A stretch of DNA of 36,572 bases from an uncultured Spirochaetales bacterium (GTDB lineage: Bacteria; Spirochaetota; Spirochaetia; Sphaerochaetales; Sphaerochaetaceae). Position numbers and translations under genes: made by a program. Positions 16,859-24,929 of the stretch are shown here, piece after piece (position 1 is the first letter of the stretch; every line of letters starts with the position of its first letter). The notes under the pieces were generated by a model. That model ran no database searches. It was given only the letters and a program-made list of their open reading frames with translations, and had not been told where the DNA came from. The DNA lies in NCBI GenBank assembly GCA_949295675.1, contig CASFMA010000031.1, forward strand, positions 1-36,572. The letters are read 5' to 3'.

Positions 16859-17361
16859 TCACACAGGAAGAGAGAATCGATATTTTCGAGGGCTTCAGGA
16901 AGGGTATGCACTACTTCCTCTCGGCGTATCAGCTGCCGCCAGGCCTCAAGCATAAGAAAGCCGCTATCGCGCACAGGCTCGCGCTATGTCTTTCGGCAGA
17001 GTTCCCGAGCTCCTTCGTGGATATAGACACAAACGGAGCCGACATAATCGTATGGGACGGCGATGAGGACATAAAGCTGGCGCTTTTCTGGGGAGAGCAG
17101 TACCTGACCGAGAAGGAAAGGAACAAGGCCATCGAGTTCCACAGGACGAAGAACCCGGGGCTCACCCTTGGCTTCACGATGCTCCCTGAGCGCCCATGGC
17201 TCCTTGTATACCGCTTTGAGCAGGAATACGTAGAATATCTTCACATAGACAAGGAAAGCTTTGCCGATGAGGTGCTGAGGCAGCGCTTCCTGGAAGATAA
17301 GGACGAAGGGCAGCTGAAGCTATCGCTAAGGAAGAAAAGGACAAGAAGGATCACTTCCTGA
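16855..17361 (+). CDS. Protein of unknown function coupled to the OsmC-like gene
   Basis: A 168-residue acidic/basic soluble protein beginning MITQEERIDIFEGFRKGMHY. I do not recognise the family. It has no signal peptide or membrane segment. The middle (about 55-105) alternates beta-like and charged stretches (FVDIDTNGADIIVWDGDEDIK), which is vaguely like a small nuclease fold with acidic residues, but no complete catalytic motif is seen. The ATG overlaps the stop of the osmC-like gene (ATGA), so the two are translationally coupled. The longer frame opening at 16648 lies mostly inside osmC in another frame and is rejected. The tail is very basic (LRKKRTRRITS). The 3' end overlaps the convergent DUF6062 gene by eleven bases. 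Confidence 0.75.
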   Translation: MITQEERIDIFEGFRKGMHYFLSAYQLPPGLKHKKAAIAHRLALCLSAEFPSSFVDIDTNGADIIVWDGDEDIKLALFWGEQYLTEKERNKAIEFHRTKNPGLTLGFTMLPERPWLLVYRFEQEYVEYLHIDKESFADEVLRQRFLEDKDEGQLKLSLRKKRTRRITS

Positions 17362-18085
17362 CAGGGTCTATCACGCGTCCCTCGCCTATAAGCTTGTAGA
17401 CTGCCCTTCTCTGGGCATCCTCGCAGCCATTCCAGGGCTTGTCCTTGTTCTCGCTCTTGTACTTCTGCGTCATCCACCAGTCATCATGCTGGACCCTGTC
17501 CAGATTCTTCTCAAGAAGGGAGAATAGAAGCTTGCCATATTCGACAAGGTCATCGCCCGAGAGCGCTTCCTTGGCCACTCTGTAGAGCTCTTCCGTATGG
17601 TGCATGCAGAAGCCTTTTGACTCCGCAAGGGCTTTCCTGAACTCAGGATCCTCCTTCCATAAAGCGGCGACTGTATAGCAGTAACGGACGAGGCGCTCCT
17701 CCATCCTGGAGCATATCAGGCAGCCCTTCTCCCTCTCATGCACGCTGTCAAAAAACGAGGAGACAGCCTTCTCGAGCCTGCGCGGGCTCGTTGCTTCGCG
17801 TATCCGCTCAAAACCCTTGCCGTATATCCCCTTGCTCTCGTCATAATACGTATCCATCACAAGAGCCAGCGGCTGAGGCTTTCCGCCTTCCGCAAGAAGC
17901 GAGAAGTGATGGGAGCAGAACCCGTCGCGATTTGTCTCAACCCTCACCTCTGGTGTCATCACAGCAGAGGAAAGATAGTACCTGACCCCATCTTCCTCAG
18001 CTTTCTTCATCAGGGAGCAGATAAAGCACTCGCTCCCCTCCTTTATCCCATCCCATACAGGTATTGTCTCAAGCTGTATCTTCAC
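17351..18085 (-). CDS. DUF6062 family protein with two Cys/His clusters
   Basis: The 244-residue soluble protein contains a duplicated metal-site-like pattern: CFIC (20-23) with FCSHH (56-60), then CLIC (122-125) with FCMHH (159-163). This CxxC...CxHH duplication, with the ETIPVWDG start, is what I know of as DUF6062, found mainly in Firmicutes and spirochaetes; function is not known. Zinc or Fe-S binding is a reasonable inference from the residues. Its ATG overlaps the stop of the transketolase C-terminal subunit gene by four bases, so it is the last gene of the sugar operon. Convergent overlap of eleven bases with the unknown gene on the other strand. Confidence 0.85.
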   Translation of the reverse strand: MKIQLETIPVWDGIKEGSECFICSLMKKAEEDGVRYYLSSAVMTPEVRVETNRDGFCSHHFSLLAEGGKPQPLALVMDTYYDESKGIYGKGFERIREATSPRRLEKAVSSFFDSVHEREKGCLICSRMEERLVRYCYTVAALWKEDPEFRKALAESKGFCMHHTEELYRVAKEALSGDDLVEYGKLLFSLLEKNLDRVQHDDWWMTQKYKSENKDKPWNGCEDAQRRAVYKLIGEGRVIDPVRK

Positions 18086-19026
18086 CTTGCAAGCCTCTCC
18101 GCTTTCTCTGCAGCGACTTCCGGAGTGAAGCCGAACGAAGACGAAAGGTAGCTGAGGTTCCCGACCTCGCCGAACCTCTCACCGACATTCATGAAGTCCA
18201 TCTTCACCGGATATGTACGCGAAAGGTGCATAGCGATCATCTCTCCCACGCCGCCAGGATAGCGTCCGTTCTCCATGACGAGGACCTTGCCGCAGCGTCT
18301 GGCAGCTTTCTCCACAAGCTCCGTATCGAGAGGCCTTACAGTATGGAGATCAATCACGGTGGCATCTATGCCCTTGCTGGCAAGCATCTCCTTAGCGGCA
18401 AGGGCCGCATCGACCATTATGACGCCTGTGGCTATCAGGGCCACATCCTTTCCAGTGGAAAGCTCAATTCCCTTCCCAAGGGCAATATCATCGTCAGCAG
18501 AGTATCTGAAGCAGATGCCTTTTCTCGGAGTCCTTATGTATGCTGAAGAGCCGCTGTCATAGACCTGCTGCGTAAGCGAATACAGAGACTGTGCGTCAGA
18601 TGGCTCGACGACAACCATGCCGGGTATCTGCCTCATCAGCGCGATATCCTCAAAAGGCATGTGCGTACCGCCGTTGTACTGGGCTGTTATCCCGGGATCG
18701 GAGCCGATCACGATGACCCTCTGATGGGTATATCCCACGGAGATGAAGAGCTGGTCATAGGCACGGCGAGAGGCGAAGCATCCGAACGAGTGGATGAAAG
18801 GCACGAAGCCCATCGAGGAAAGACCTGCAGCTATGCCAGCCATATTGGCCTCTGCTATGCCGCAGTTGAAGAATCTCTCAGGATATGCTTTCTGGAAAGC
18901 AGTCGATCCGATGCAGGAGGAGAGATCAGCGTCGAGGAAGACCACATCATCGTGCTCAGCCGCGAGATCCACGATGGAACCGATAACAGTATCCCTGTAA
19001 TGGGAATAGACATGGGCATCCTTCAT
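18082..19026 (-). CDS. Transketolase, C-terminal subunit
   Basis: The 314-residue protein corresponds to the pyrimidine-binding (PYR) and C-terminal domains of transketolase. It has the catalytic GIAEANM motif (Glu near residue 79, which activates the thiamine ring), SDPGITAQYNGGTH and the C-terminal transketolase domain with PVKMDFMNVGERFGEVG. It acts as a heterotetramer with the N-terminal subunit encoded just upstream (4-base overlap). Split transketolases transfer two-carbon ketol units. Besides the pentose-phosphate pathway they serve dedicated catabolic routes (for example apulose-4-phosphate and sulfofructose transketolases), and the neighbourhood here (transporter, aldolase) hints at such a role. 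Confidence 0.92.
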   Translation of the reverse strand: MKDAHVYSHYRDTVIGSIVDLAAEHDDVVFLDADLSSCIGSTAFQKAYPERFFNCGIAEANMAGIAAGLSSMGFVPFIHSFGCFASRRAYDQLFISVGYTHQRVIVIGSDPGITAQYNGGTHMPFEDIALMRQIPGMVVVEPSDAQSLYSLTQQVYDSGSSAYIRTPRKGICFRYSADDDIALGKGIELSTGKDVALIATGVIMVDAALAAKEMLASKGIDATVIDLHTVRPLDTELVEKAARRCGKVLVMENGRYPGGVGEMIAMHLSRTYPVKMDFMNVGERFGEVGNLSYLSSSFGFTPEVAAEKAERLAR

Positions 19027-19859
19027 ACTCTTCCCTCCCTTTCCATAAGTGCCTTTATGGCTTCCTCAGCCCCTTCCTTGGTGATGGACATCGAGTGGTT
19101 TAACTTAATGCCCTCTCCCGGGATGTATCCATAGCTCTTTATTGTATTCATGACTATCATGTGAGGCTTGCCCTTTGCAGCCTTGGCCTTCTCTATAGCC
19201 TCTTCGATCTGGACGTAGTCATGCCCGCTTATCTCATACACATCCCAGCCGAAGCTCTTCCAGCGCTCCACTGTGCTCACTGAAGGGATGATATCCGATG
19301 TATACCCATCAAGCTGCTGCCCGTTCTGGTCAAGGAACGCGTAGAGGTTATCAAGATGCCATGCGCCCGCAGCCTCCGCAGCTTCATAGATCTGGCCTTC
19401 TTGGGCCTCGCCGTCGCCGATTATCACGAAAGACCGCGCATCCTGCTTCTTCAGCCTCTGGCCCAGGGCAATTCCGATTGCCGCAGAGAGGCCCTGTCCG
19501 AGCGAGCCCCCTGTGAAATCTATGCCTGGCGTCTTTGTCATGTCGCAGTGCGAAGGAAGCCTTGTACCTCCCTGGTTGAGTGTCATGAGCCATTCTTCAG
19601 GGAAGAACCCCTTCAGGGAGAGAGCCGCATATACAGCTGGACCGGAGTGGCCCTTGGAGACAACAAGCCTGTCACGGTCATCCTTCTCCGGATGGGCAGG
19701 ATCAACATCCATCTCATGGAAATACAGATAGGAAAGCAGCTCGACGATCGACATGCTGCCACCGATATGCCCTGAGCCGAAGGAGGCTATCTCCCGGATA
19801 GTACGGCATCTGATCTCAAAAGCCGCATCCTTCAGGTTCTGCAGAAGCTCATTATTCAT
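19023..19859 (-). CDS. Transketolase, N-terminal (TPP-binding) subunit
   Basis: The 278-residue protein is the PP domain of transketolase: HIGGSMSIVELLSYLYFHEM near the start, SKGHSGPAVYAAL, GSLGQGLSAAIGIALGQ, and the thiamine-diphosphate motif GDGEAQEGQIYEAAEAAG ending in DQNGQQLDG. It binds the diphosphate and Mg2+ and works with the C-terminal subunit encoded next. Gene start and stop each overlap the neighbours by four bases, placing aldolase-tktN-tktC-DUF6062 in one tightly coupled string. Length is typical for split N-subunits (270-290). Confidence 0.92.
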   Translation of the reverse strand: MNNELLQNLKDAAFEIRCRTIREIASFGSGHIGGSMSIVELLSYLYFHEMDVDPAHPEKDDRDRLVVSKGHSGPAVYAALSLKGFFPEEWLMTLNQGGTRLPSHCDMTKTPGIDFTGGSLGQGLSAAIGIALGQRLKKQDARSFVIIGDGEAQEGQIYEAAEAAGAWHLDNLYAFLDQNGQQLDGYTSDIIPSVSTVERWKSFGWDVYEISGHDYVQIEEAIEKAKAAKGKPHMIVMNTIKSYGYIPGEGIKLNHSMSITKEGAEEAIKALMEREGRV

Positions 19860-20494
19860 ACACCACTCCTCATCTGGGCAATCCTTGCCCTTTCGAACTC
19901 ATTTATATCATCTATTCCGATTGTTCTCGACAGGAAAGTAAGCTTGGCAGACTGCTCAAGGCACTCAAGCCTGTCAAAGGCGCTGAGAAGATCATGGCCG
20001 AAGGCGATCGCCCCATGGTTTTCCAGAAGCAGCGCCAGGCTGCCTTTACCCGCGTATCCAGCGACACGCTCTGCAAGCTCCGCTGTGCCCATAAGCGCAT
20101 AAGGGACCTTCTGGACATCTCCCAGAAGATAGTAGCTTTCGGCTATTATCGCAGTATCGACAGGGGTTCTGGACGCAGAGAACAAGGAAGCGAAGACAGG
20201 ATGGGAATGCACGACAGCCCCCACATCAGGCCTGGCTATATATACGCCCCTGTGCATCTCAGTCTCGATGCTGAGCTTCTTCTCCGGCGTGAGGTTCTCA
20301 CCTGTATCGATTGACACAATGGCGATGTCATCAGCGGAAAGCGACGCCTTGTCCTTGCCAGACGGCGTGATCAGCATGACAGAGCCTGAACGCACGCTGA
20401 CGTTGCCGCCTGTCGCAGTTGTCAGGCCCCTGTCATATATCCTTTTCATGATCCGGGCAACCTCTGCCCTCTTCTCATCGTATCCCATCGCCAC
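19856..20494 (-). CDS. Class II aldolase/epimerase (FucA/AraD family)
   Basis: The product (212 residues from the GTG at 20494) has the zinc-dependent class II aldolase fold: GGNVSVR near residue 30, an ETEMH motif holding the catalytic Glu, the zinc ligands in VVHSHP and a third His in LLENHGA. Relatives are L-fuculose-1-phosphate aldolase, rhamnulose-1-phosphate aldolase and L-ribulose-5-phosphate 4-epimerase; sequence alone does not settle which. I choose the GTG at 20494 because TATGAT lies exactly six bases upstream; alternatives are the ATG at 20488 and a GTG at 20527 (frame head). The stop overlaps tktN by four bases. It lies 69 bases after the ABC ATPase gene, so it may be read both from its own promoter and from the transporter operon. 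Confidence 0.85.
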   Translation of the reverse strand: MAMGYDEKRAEVARIMKRIYDRGLTTATGGNVSVRSGSVMLITPSGKDKASLSADDIAIVSIDTGENLTPEKKLSIETEMHRGVYIARPDVGAVVHSHPVFASLFSASRTPVDTAIIAESYYLLGDVQKVPYALMGTAELAERVAGYAGKGSLALLLENHGAIAFGHDLLSAFDRLECLEQSAKLTFLSRTIGIDDINEFERARIAQMRSGV

Positions 20495-20500
20495 CAGTCT

Positions 20501-20509
20501 ATCATAACA
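20501..20509 (-). promoter_or_regulatory. Extended -10 promoter before the class II aldolase gene
   Basis: TGTTATGAT on the minus strand (TGn plus TATGAT), then six bases and the GTG at 20494. This would start a leaderless transcript for aldolase-tktN-tktC-DUF6062. No -35 is evident. Confidence 0.4.
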
Positions 20510-20563
20510 ACGGGAATTAGGCACCACACCAGAAAAGGCAGGGAGAAAGCCTCCCTCAGAGGA

Positions 20564-21670
20564 CTATGCCTGCTGGATCATCCCTTCGGCAATCATATCG
20601 CCGGACTTCCTGTCAAAAAGGAGGATGCCATCTCCTATGATATCAAAAGGCATATCAAGGCTATGTGAGTAATCGACGCTTCCGAATGCAACAGCCGTCA
20701 CCATATCATCGCCTACCTTGATCTTGACAGTTGTCTCCATGCCTGACGGGAGCGTGGTATATACAACACCGCTGAACGGGCCTTCATCAAGCTTTATGAA
20801 CTCAGGGCGTATGCCTATCACTGCATCATCTGAATCAGGGATCGCCTCCTTGCTGCTGAACACAAGCTCATGGCCAAGCATGGTGAACGCGACCGATGAC
20901 TGGCTGATCCTCCTCGGCGAAATACCCAGGAAGTTCATAGTGGGATTGCCCACGAAATCGGCGACAAAGAGATTCGCAGGCCTGTCATAGACCTCAAGAG
21001 GAGGCGCGTATTGCTGCAGTATGCCCTTGTTCATCAGGCATATCTTGGTAGCGAGGGCCATAGCCTCCATCTGGTCATGCGTCACGTAGACGAACGTCGA
21101 GTCTGTATCGACATGGAGGCGTTTCAGCTCGGATCTCATCTCAAGGCGGAGCTTCGCATCAAGGTTCGAAAGTGGCTCATCCATGAAAAGGACCTTCGGG
21201 CTCGGCGCAAGGGTGCGCGCGATGGCTACACGCTGCTGCTGCCCTCCTGAGAGCTCAGATGGATAACGCTTCTCGAACTGCTCTATCTTGAGCATCGCCA
21301 TCATCTCATGGACTCTCCTGTCTATATCGCCTTTTGACCATTTAAGGTTCTCAAGGCCGAATGCGATATTGTCATAGACAGTCATATGCGGCCAGAGCGC
21401 ATAGTTCTGGAACAGGAATCCGATATCTCTCTTTGCCGGGGATATATCTATCCCGCTCTCGCTGTCGAAGACAACGGTATCGCCTATCGTGATCTTCCCC
21501 TTGGTAGGAGTCTCAAGGCCTGCGATCATCCTCAGCGTCGTCGTCTTCCCGCAGCCTGATGGCCCTAGAAGCGTGATGAAGTCCCTGTCCTCGATAACGA
21601 GCGAAAGATCATCCACAGCCACGAATTTATCAAAGCATTTTGTAACATGTTCAAGTACGATTCTCGGCAT
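20564..21670 (-). CDS. ABC transporter ATP-binding protein, MalK/UgpC-like with TOBE domain
   Basis: The 368-residue ATPase has Walker A GPSGCGKTT (36-44), Q-loop Gln88, signature LSGGQQQR (140-147), Walker B LFMDEP (161-166) and the H-loop in YVTHDQ. The C-terminal ~130 residues form the TOBE/OB regulatory domain; the linker YDRPANLFVADFVGNPTMNFL-like segment is typical of sugar (CUT1) ATPases rather than iron ones. It energises the permease encoded directly upstream. I place the start at the ATG 21670, seven bases after GGAGG and two bases after the permease stop, instead of the TTG at 21676. Substrate unknown; see the binding protein. Confidence 0.92.
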   Translation of the reverse strand: MPRIVLEHVTKCFDKFVAVDDLSLVIEDRDFITLLGPSGCGKTTTLRMIAGLETPTKGKITIGDTVVFDSESGIDISPAKRDIGFLFQNYALWPHMTVYDNIAFGLENLKWSKGDIDRRVHEMMAMLKIEQFEKRYPSELSGGQQQRVAIARTLAPSPKVLFMDEPLSNLDAKLRLEMRSELKRLHVDTDSTFVYVTHDQMEAMALATKICLMNKGILQQYAPPLEVYDRPANLFVADFVGNPTMNFLGISPRRISQSSVAFTMLGHELVFSSKEAIPDSDDAVIGIRPEFIKLDEGPFSGVVYTTLPSGMETTVKIKVGDDMVTAVAFGSVDYSHSLDMPFDIIGDGILLFDRKSGDMIAEGMIQQA

Positions 21671-21672
21671 AA

Positions 21673-23493
21673 TCAACCTCCGATGCCTTTATCGATGCTG
21701 GCGCCTGTAAGCTTGTTCGTGATGAACTGCACCAGCAGGACTATCATGATGATAAGGAAGTTTATCCCATTGCTTATCTGGGTAAGGCCATTGACCTCGA
21801 AGTCCTGGAGGACGACGGTTATTATCGAGCCAGGAGCTGCAAGCAGGACAAAGAGCGAAAGCTCACGCATGCAGGAGATGAAAGGAAGCAGATACCCTGA
21901 TATGAAGCTTGCCTTCTGTATCGGGAAGAGTATCCTGACCATCCTCTTCCACCATGGCACGCCTATGACGAAAGCCGCTTCCTCGATCTCTCCTGACACC
22001 TGCATCATCGCATTGGCGCCGCTTTTTGATGCAAACGGCAGGAACTTTATGCCTCCGACAATGATCAGGAGGAAGACAGAACCTCTGAGGAACGAGAAGG
22101 ACGGAAGGAATGAGACGGAAAGATATACCGCGCCGAAGCTCATAGCCGGTATGAGATATGGGAAGAACGCCATGTTGGAGACCCATCTTGCGAGCCTTGA
22201 CCCACGTTTCCTTGCACAGGCATATCCTATGAGGATCCCGAATGTCCCTGATATCAGGGCAACCATCAGCGATACAAGAAGGCTCCGCCCGAGCGCCATC
22301 CAGATCGTCGGATTGCGAAGTATCCCCTGAGACGAGCCGAATACCCTGTTCTCAAGCGTGTCGGTAGTAAGCCAGTAGTACAGCGAGAGCGTGGAGTAAT
22401 CGCCAGGGACCTCAAGAAGGCTCTCAAGCGCAAACGAGACAAGAGGGACGATAGCGAAGAATATCGATATGACAAGGATGACCGCCGTGATGGGCTTCCT
22501 TGCCCGTCCGAGCTTGACGAGCGAGACCTGCCCGGACTTGCCGCTTATGGTAGTGAATGACTTGCGCTTTCCCGTCATCCTGTTGTTGATCGTAAGGATA
22601 AGCACAGAAAAGACGAGCAGCACGATAGCAACCACGAACCCCTGCCCCTGCATCGCAGCTGTGTTGAAAAGGGATCTCATGGTCGTCGATATGGTGGAGA
22701 ACGATCCGTTCTTGTTCAGGAACGCCGGGACTGTATAGCTCGATATGCTGCTTGAGAAGACAAGCAGGACTGTGGATATCAAGGCAGGAGTCACTATTGG
22801 AAGAGTTATCTTCCTCAGTATCTTGAAGCGGGATGCCTTAAGCACAGTGGCTGCCTCCTCAAGATTGGCATCCATGTTGCGCAATATCCCTCCGATCAGC
22901 AGATAAGCAAACGGAGCGTAGTGTATGCCAAGGCACATCGCGCATGGGAAGAAGCCATAAAGCACCCATTCCGGCACGCATATGCCCGTGAGGCTCTCAA
23001 GCATCCCCATCTGGTTGTAGCAGGCGACGATCCTGGTGTTCTTGAAGAAATTCTCCCAGAACATCGCTATGGACCAGCTGGGCATTATGTATGGGAATAC
23101 GAATATCGTAGAGAGGAATTTCTTCCCCTGGATGTCTGACCTTGTTATGAACCAGGCGACGGCACCGCCGAACCCGACAGCCACGATGCACGAGACAATG
23201 GCCATGGAGAACGAGTTGAGGAGCGGATGCCAGAACGTAAGGACTGAATAGTTGTAGAGATTGTCGAAAAGCAGTGTCTGCCAGTGGTAGAGGGTGAATG
23301 ACCCTACCGGCTTCCCGATATCCCTTATCTCGCCGAAATGGACAGTGAACGCATCCCTGACAAGCGAGATGAGAGGAAAGCATACTGTCGCGAGCAGAAT
23401 AATGAAGAACAATACAGTTATCACATTCGCAGGCTTGGCTGCATAGCTGTGGATATTGTTCAATATGCGGATTTTCTTCTTTGAATCACTCAT
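21673..23493 (-). CDS. ABC transporter permease, two permease domains fused
   Basis: The 606-residue membrane protein carries two BPD_transp_1 permease units in tandem, each with about six membrane helices and an EAA loop that contacts the ATPase: LEEAATVLKASRFKILRKITLP near 211-232 and EIEEAAFVIGVPWWKRMVRIL near 502-523. This fused arrangement is that of FbpB/AfuB-type importers, so the transporter needs only one permease polypeptide. AfuABC was first annotated as iron uptake but was shown to import hexose phosphates, so the family does not fix the substrate. Translation starts after a hairpin that separates it from the binding-protein gene; CTGGAG lies about nine bases before the ATG. Confidence 0.92.
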   Translation of the reverse strand: MSDSKKKIRILNNIHSYAAKPANVITVLFFIILLATVCFPLISLVRDAFTVHFGEIRDIGKPVGSFTLYHWQTLLFDNLYNYSVLTFWHPLLNSFSMAIVSCIVAVGFGGAVAWFITRSDIQGKKFLSTIFVFPYIMPSWSIAMFWENFFKNTRIVACYNQMGMLESLTGICVPEWVLYGFFPCAMCLGIHYAPFAYLLIGGILRNMDANLEEAATVLKASRFKILRKITLPIVTPALISTVLLVFSSSISSYTVPAFLNKNGSFSTISTTMRSLFNTAAMQGQGFVVAIVLLVFSVLILTINNRMTGKRKSFTTISGKSGQVSLVKLGRARKPITAVILVISIFFAIVPLVSFALESLLEVPGDYSTLSLYYWLTTDTLENRVFGSSQGILRNPTIWMALGRSLLVSLMVALISGTFGILIGYACARKRGSRLARWVSNMAFFPYLIPAMSFGAVYLSVSFLPSFSFLRGSVFLLIIVGGIKFLPFASKSGANAMMQVSGEIEEAAFVIGVPWWKRMVRILFPIQKASFISGYLLPFISCMRELSLFVLLAAPGSIITVVLQDFEVNGLTQISNGINFLIIMIVLLVQFITNKLTGASIDKGIGG

Positions 23494-23508
23494 GGGACAA
23501 CTCCAGGA

Positions 23509-23528
23509 AAGGGGGATCGCTCCCCCTT
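23509..23528 (-). terminator. Intercistronic hairpin between binding-protein and permease genes
   Basis: AAGGGGGA and TCCCCCTT form a perfect eight-base-pair stem with a four-base loop, followed in the minus-strand RNA by only three U. It sits 16 bases before the permease start. Such hairpins after the first gene of uptake operons (as after malE) usually protect the binding-protein mRNA and give partial termination, making the binding protein more abundant than the membrane parts. Confidence 0.75.
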
Positions 23529-23549
23529 ATCCAAGACTCGGTATTATCA

Positions 23550-24752
23550 TTACATCACAAGGCTTCTGATATAAGTGCTGGCTTCCCTGTAGACAGAGTT
23601 GATGTAATCAATATCCTCGACGATAGCGCCTTCAAGCCACTGTGAAAGCGTATGATCTCCCTCAAGGACAGGCACATCAGGGTTGACGGAATAGTATCCT
23701 TCATCGCTCCATCCGCTCCTGAAGCCTTCAGGCGAGCACATATACTCGACAAAGAGACATGCTGTATACGGCAGCCTTGCTGTCTTCGGGATCATGAGCC
23801 ACATCTTATAGAAATATGACGTGAATCCTTCCATCGGGACGTTCCATCCGGAGATCGCGAGATCGTTATGGTAGTCGTTTGTCTCAGGATAGTCCTTGAT
23901 CTTGTTGAGAGGAGCATAGACAACCTGGCCTGTGGTCATCGTCGTCATATTCTTGACAGCCGTGGTGTCGGAGCTGTGCCATGTCGTGACATTCTTCATA
24001 AGCTCAGTCACGAACTTGTAGCCGATGTTCTGATAGCCATCATTCCCCGCATAAGGCGTACCGAAGTATGACTCATATGCTGCCGCAAGCTTGCTGCAGG
24101 CATCCTCGCCAGTGAGCATGATGAGGAAGTTCATGTTTACGTTCTCAGTCGCAGGGGTCTGGAACGACAGCTGATGCACGCCCTTGAGCTCTGCGCCATC
24201 TGCGCCGGTGAGCTGCCATACATTCGTTATGTAGTCAGGGCCATACTCAGGATTGGTCTTGTTCCAGTAGAAGCACTTATTGACGTAAAGAACGGAAAGC
24301 GGATCGCTGTCAGACTCTGAAAGCTCTACGGAATTAGGGACATAGTTGAGCATGTATCCCGTATCAATGAGCATCGACTTGAGCGAGGAGCCATCCTGTA
24401 TGAGGACAGCGTCAGCGACATACTGGTTCTGCCCGATGGCTGTCGTAAGCTCCGTATAGAGCGCCTGGTCCTTGCTTGAGCTGAATTCCTCATAGTCGAA
24501 CCATGGGTACTTTGCCTTGAATCCCGCAAGCACGTTCTTGACACCTGACGTGGATCCCCTTGCCGCGAACTTGACGCCTGCGGCCTCGAACTCTGCCTTT
24601 GCCGCAGCCTCAAGCTCCTCCATCGTCATGTTCTCCGCTGCAGCTATAGCATCGGCAACGGACTGGCCGCCACTCTCCCCTGCGCCTCCCGCGAAGCAGA
24701 AACCGGAGATGATGGCAAGGACAAGAGCAAGCGCTATTGATTTCCTTAACAT
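23550..24752 (-). CDS. ABC transporter periplasmic solute-binding protein
   Basis: The 400-residue protein has a signal peptide MLRKSIALALVLAIISGFCFA with the mature end GGAGESGGQ, a form common in spirochaete binding proteins, then a two-lobed family 1/6-like extracellular solute-binding fold. Motifs AARGSTSGVKNVLAGFKAKYPW and the C-terminal YTACLFVEYMCSPEGFRSGW (the 'capture' helix of family 1/6 proteins) support the class. Ligand is not evident. With a fused FbpB/AfuB-type permease but a sugar-type ATPase, and with a class II aldolase and transketolase downstream, a phosphorylated or unusual sugar is more likely than iron. Ribosome site AAAGGAGG is unusually strong, five bases before the ATG, and its CAAAGGAGG is perfectly complementary to nine bases of the second predicted sRNA. 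Confidence 0.9.
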   Translation of the reverse strand: MLRKSIALALVLAIISGFCFAGGAGESGGQSVADAIAAAENMTMEELEAAAKAEFEAAGVKFAARGSTSGVKNVLAGFKAKYPWFDYEEFSSSKDQALYTELTTAIGQNQYVADAVLIQDGSSLKSMLIDTGYMLNYVPNSVELSESDSDPLSVLYVNKCFYWNKTNPEYGPDYITNVWQLTGADGAELKGVHQLSFQTPATENVNMNFLIMLTGEDACSKLAAAYESYFGTPYAGNDGYQNIGYKFVTELMKNVTTWHSSDTTAVKNMTTMTTGQVVYAPLNKIKDYPETNDYHNDLAISGWNVPMEGFTSYFYKMWLMIPKTARLPYTACLFVEYMCSPEGFRSGWSDEGYYSVNPDVPVLEGDHTLSQWLEGAIVEDIDYINSVYREASTYIRSLVM

Positions 24753-24779
24753 TGGTATCCTCCTTTGATGATTAACAGA

Positions 24780-24808
24780 ATCTTAACTCTAATTTTACAC
24801 ACTCTCAA
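24780..24808 (-). promoter_or_regulatory. Sigma-70 promoter of the ABC transporter operon
   Basis: TTGAGA and TAAGAT are 17 bases apart on the minus strand. The expected start lies about 21 bases before the ATG, leaving room for the AAAGGAGG ribosome site. It is divergent from the proS promoter, 66 bases away. Confidence 0.6.
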
Positions 24809-24873
24809 CAGGAACAGGCAGACATAAGACATCTATGCACCATCTTTAAGCACCCCTTGCAAAGGCATGTCGG

Positions 24874-24902
24874 TTGCCTATCGGCAGTGGTAACAATATA
24901 AT
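24874..24902 (+). promoter_or_regulatory. Sigma-70 promoter of proS
   Basis: TTGCCT and TATAAT are 17 bases apart; the start falls near 24909, followed by TTAGGAG and the ATG at 24930. Confidence 0.7.
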
Positions 24903-24929
24903 GAATCCTCGGTTAGGAGATTTAGCTTT

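Noticed and set aside
16648-17361. Longer 237-codon version of the gene after osmC
   Set aside because: Its first third lies inside osmC in another frame; the ATGA-coupled start at 16855 is the natural one.
20564-24752. Iron(III) transporter (FbpABC)
   Set aside because: The fused permease fits FbpB, but the ATPase has the sugar-type C-terminal domain and the downstream genes are sugar enzymes; iron cannot be excluded but is not supported.
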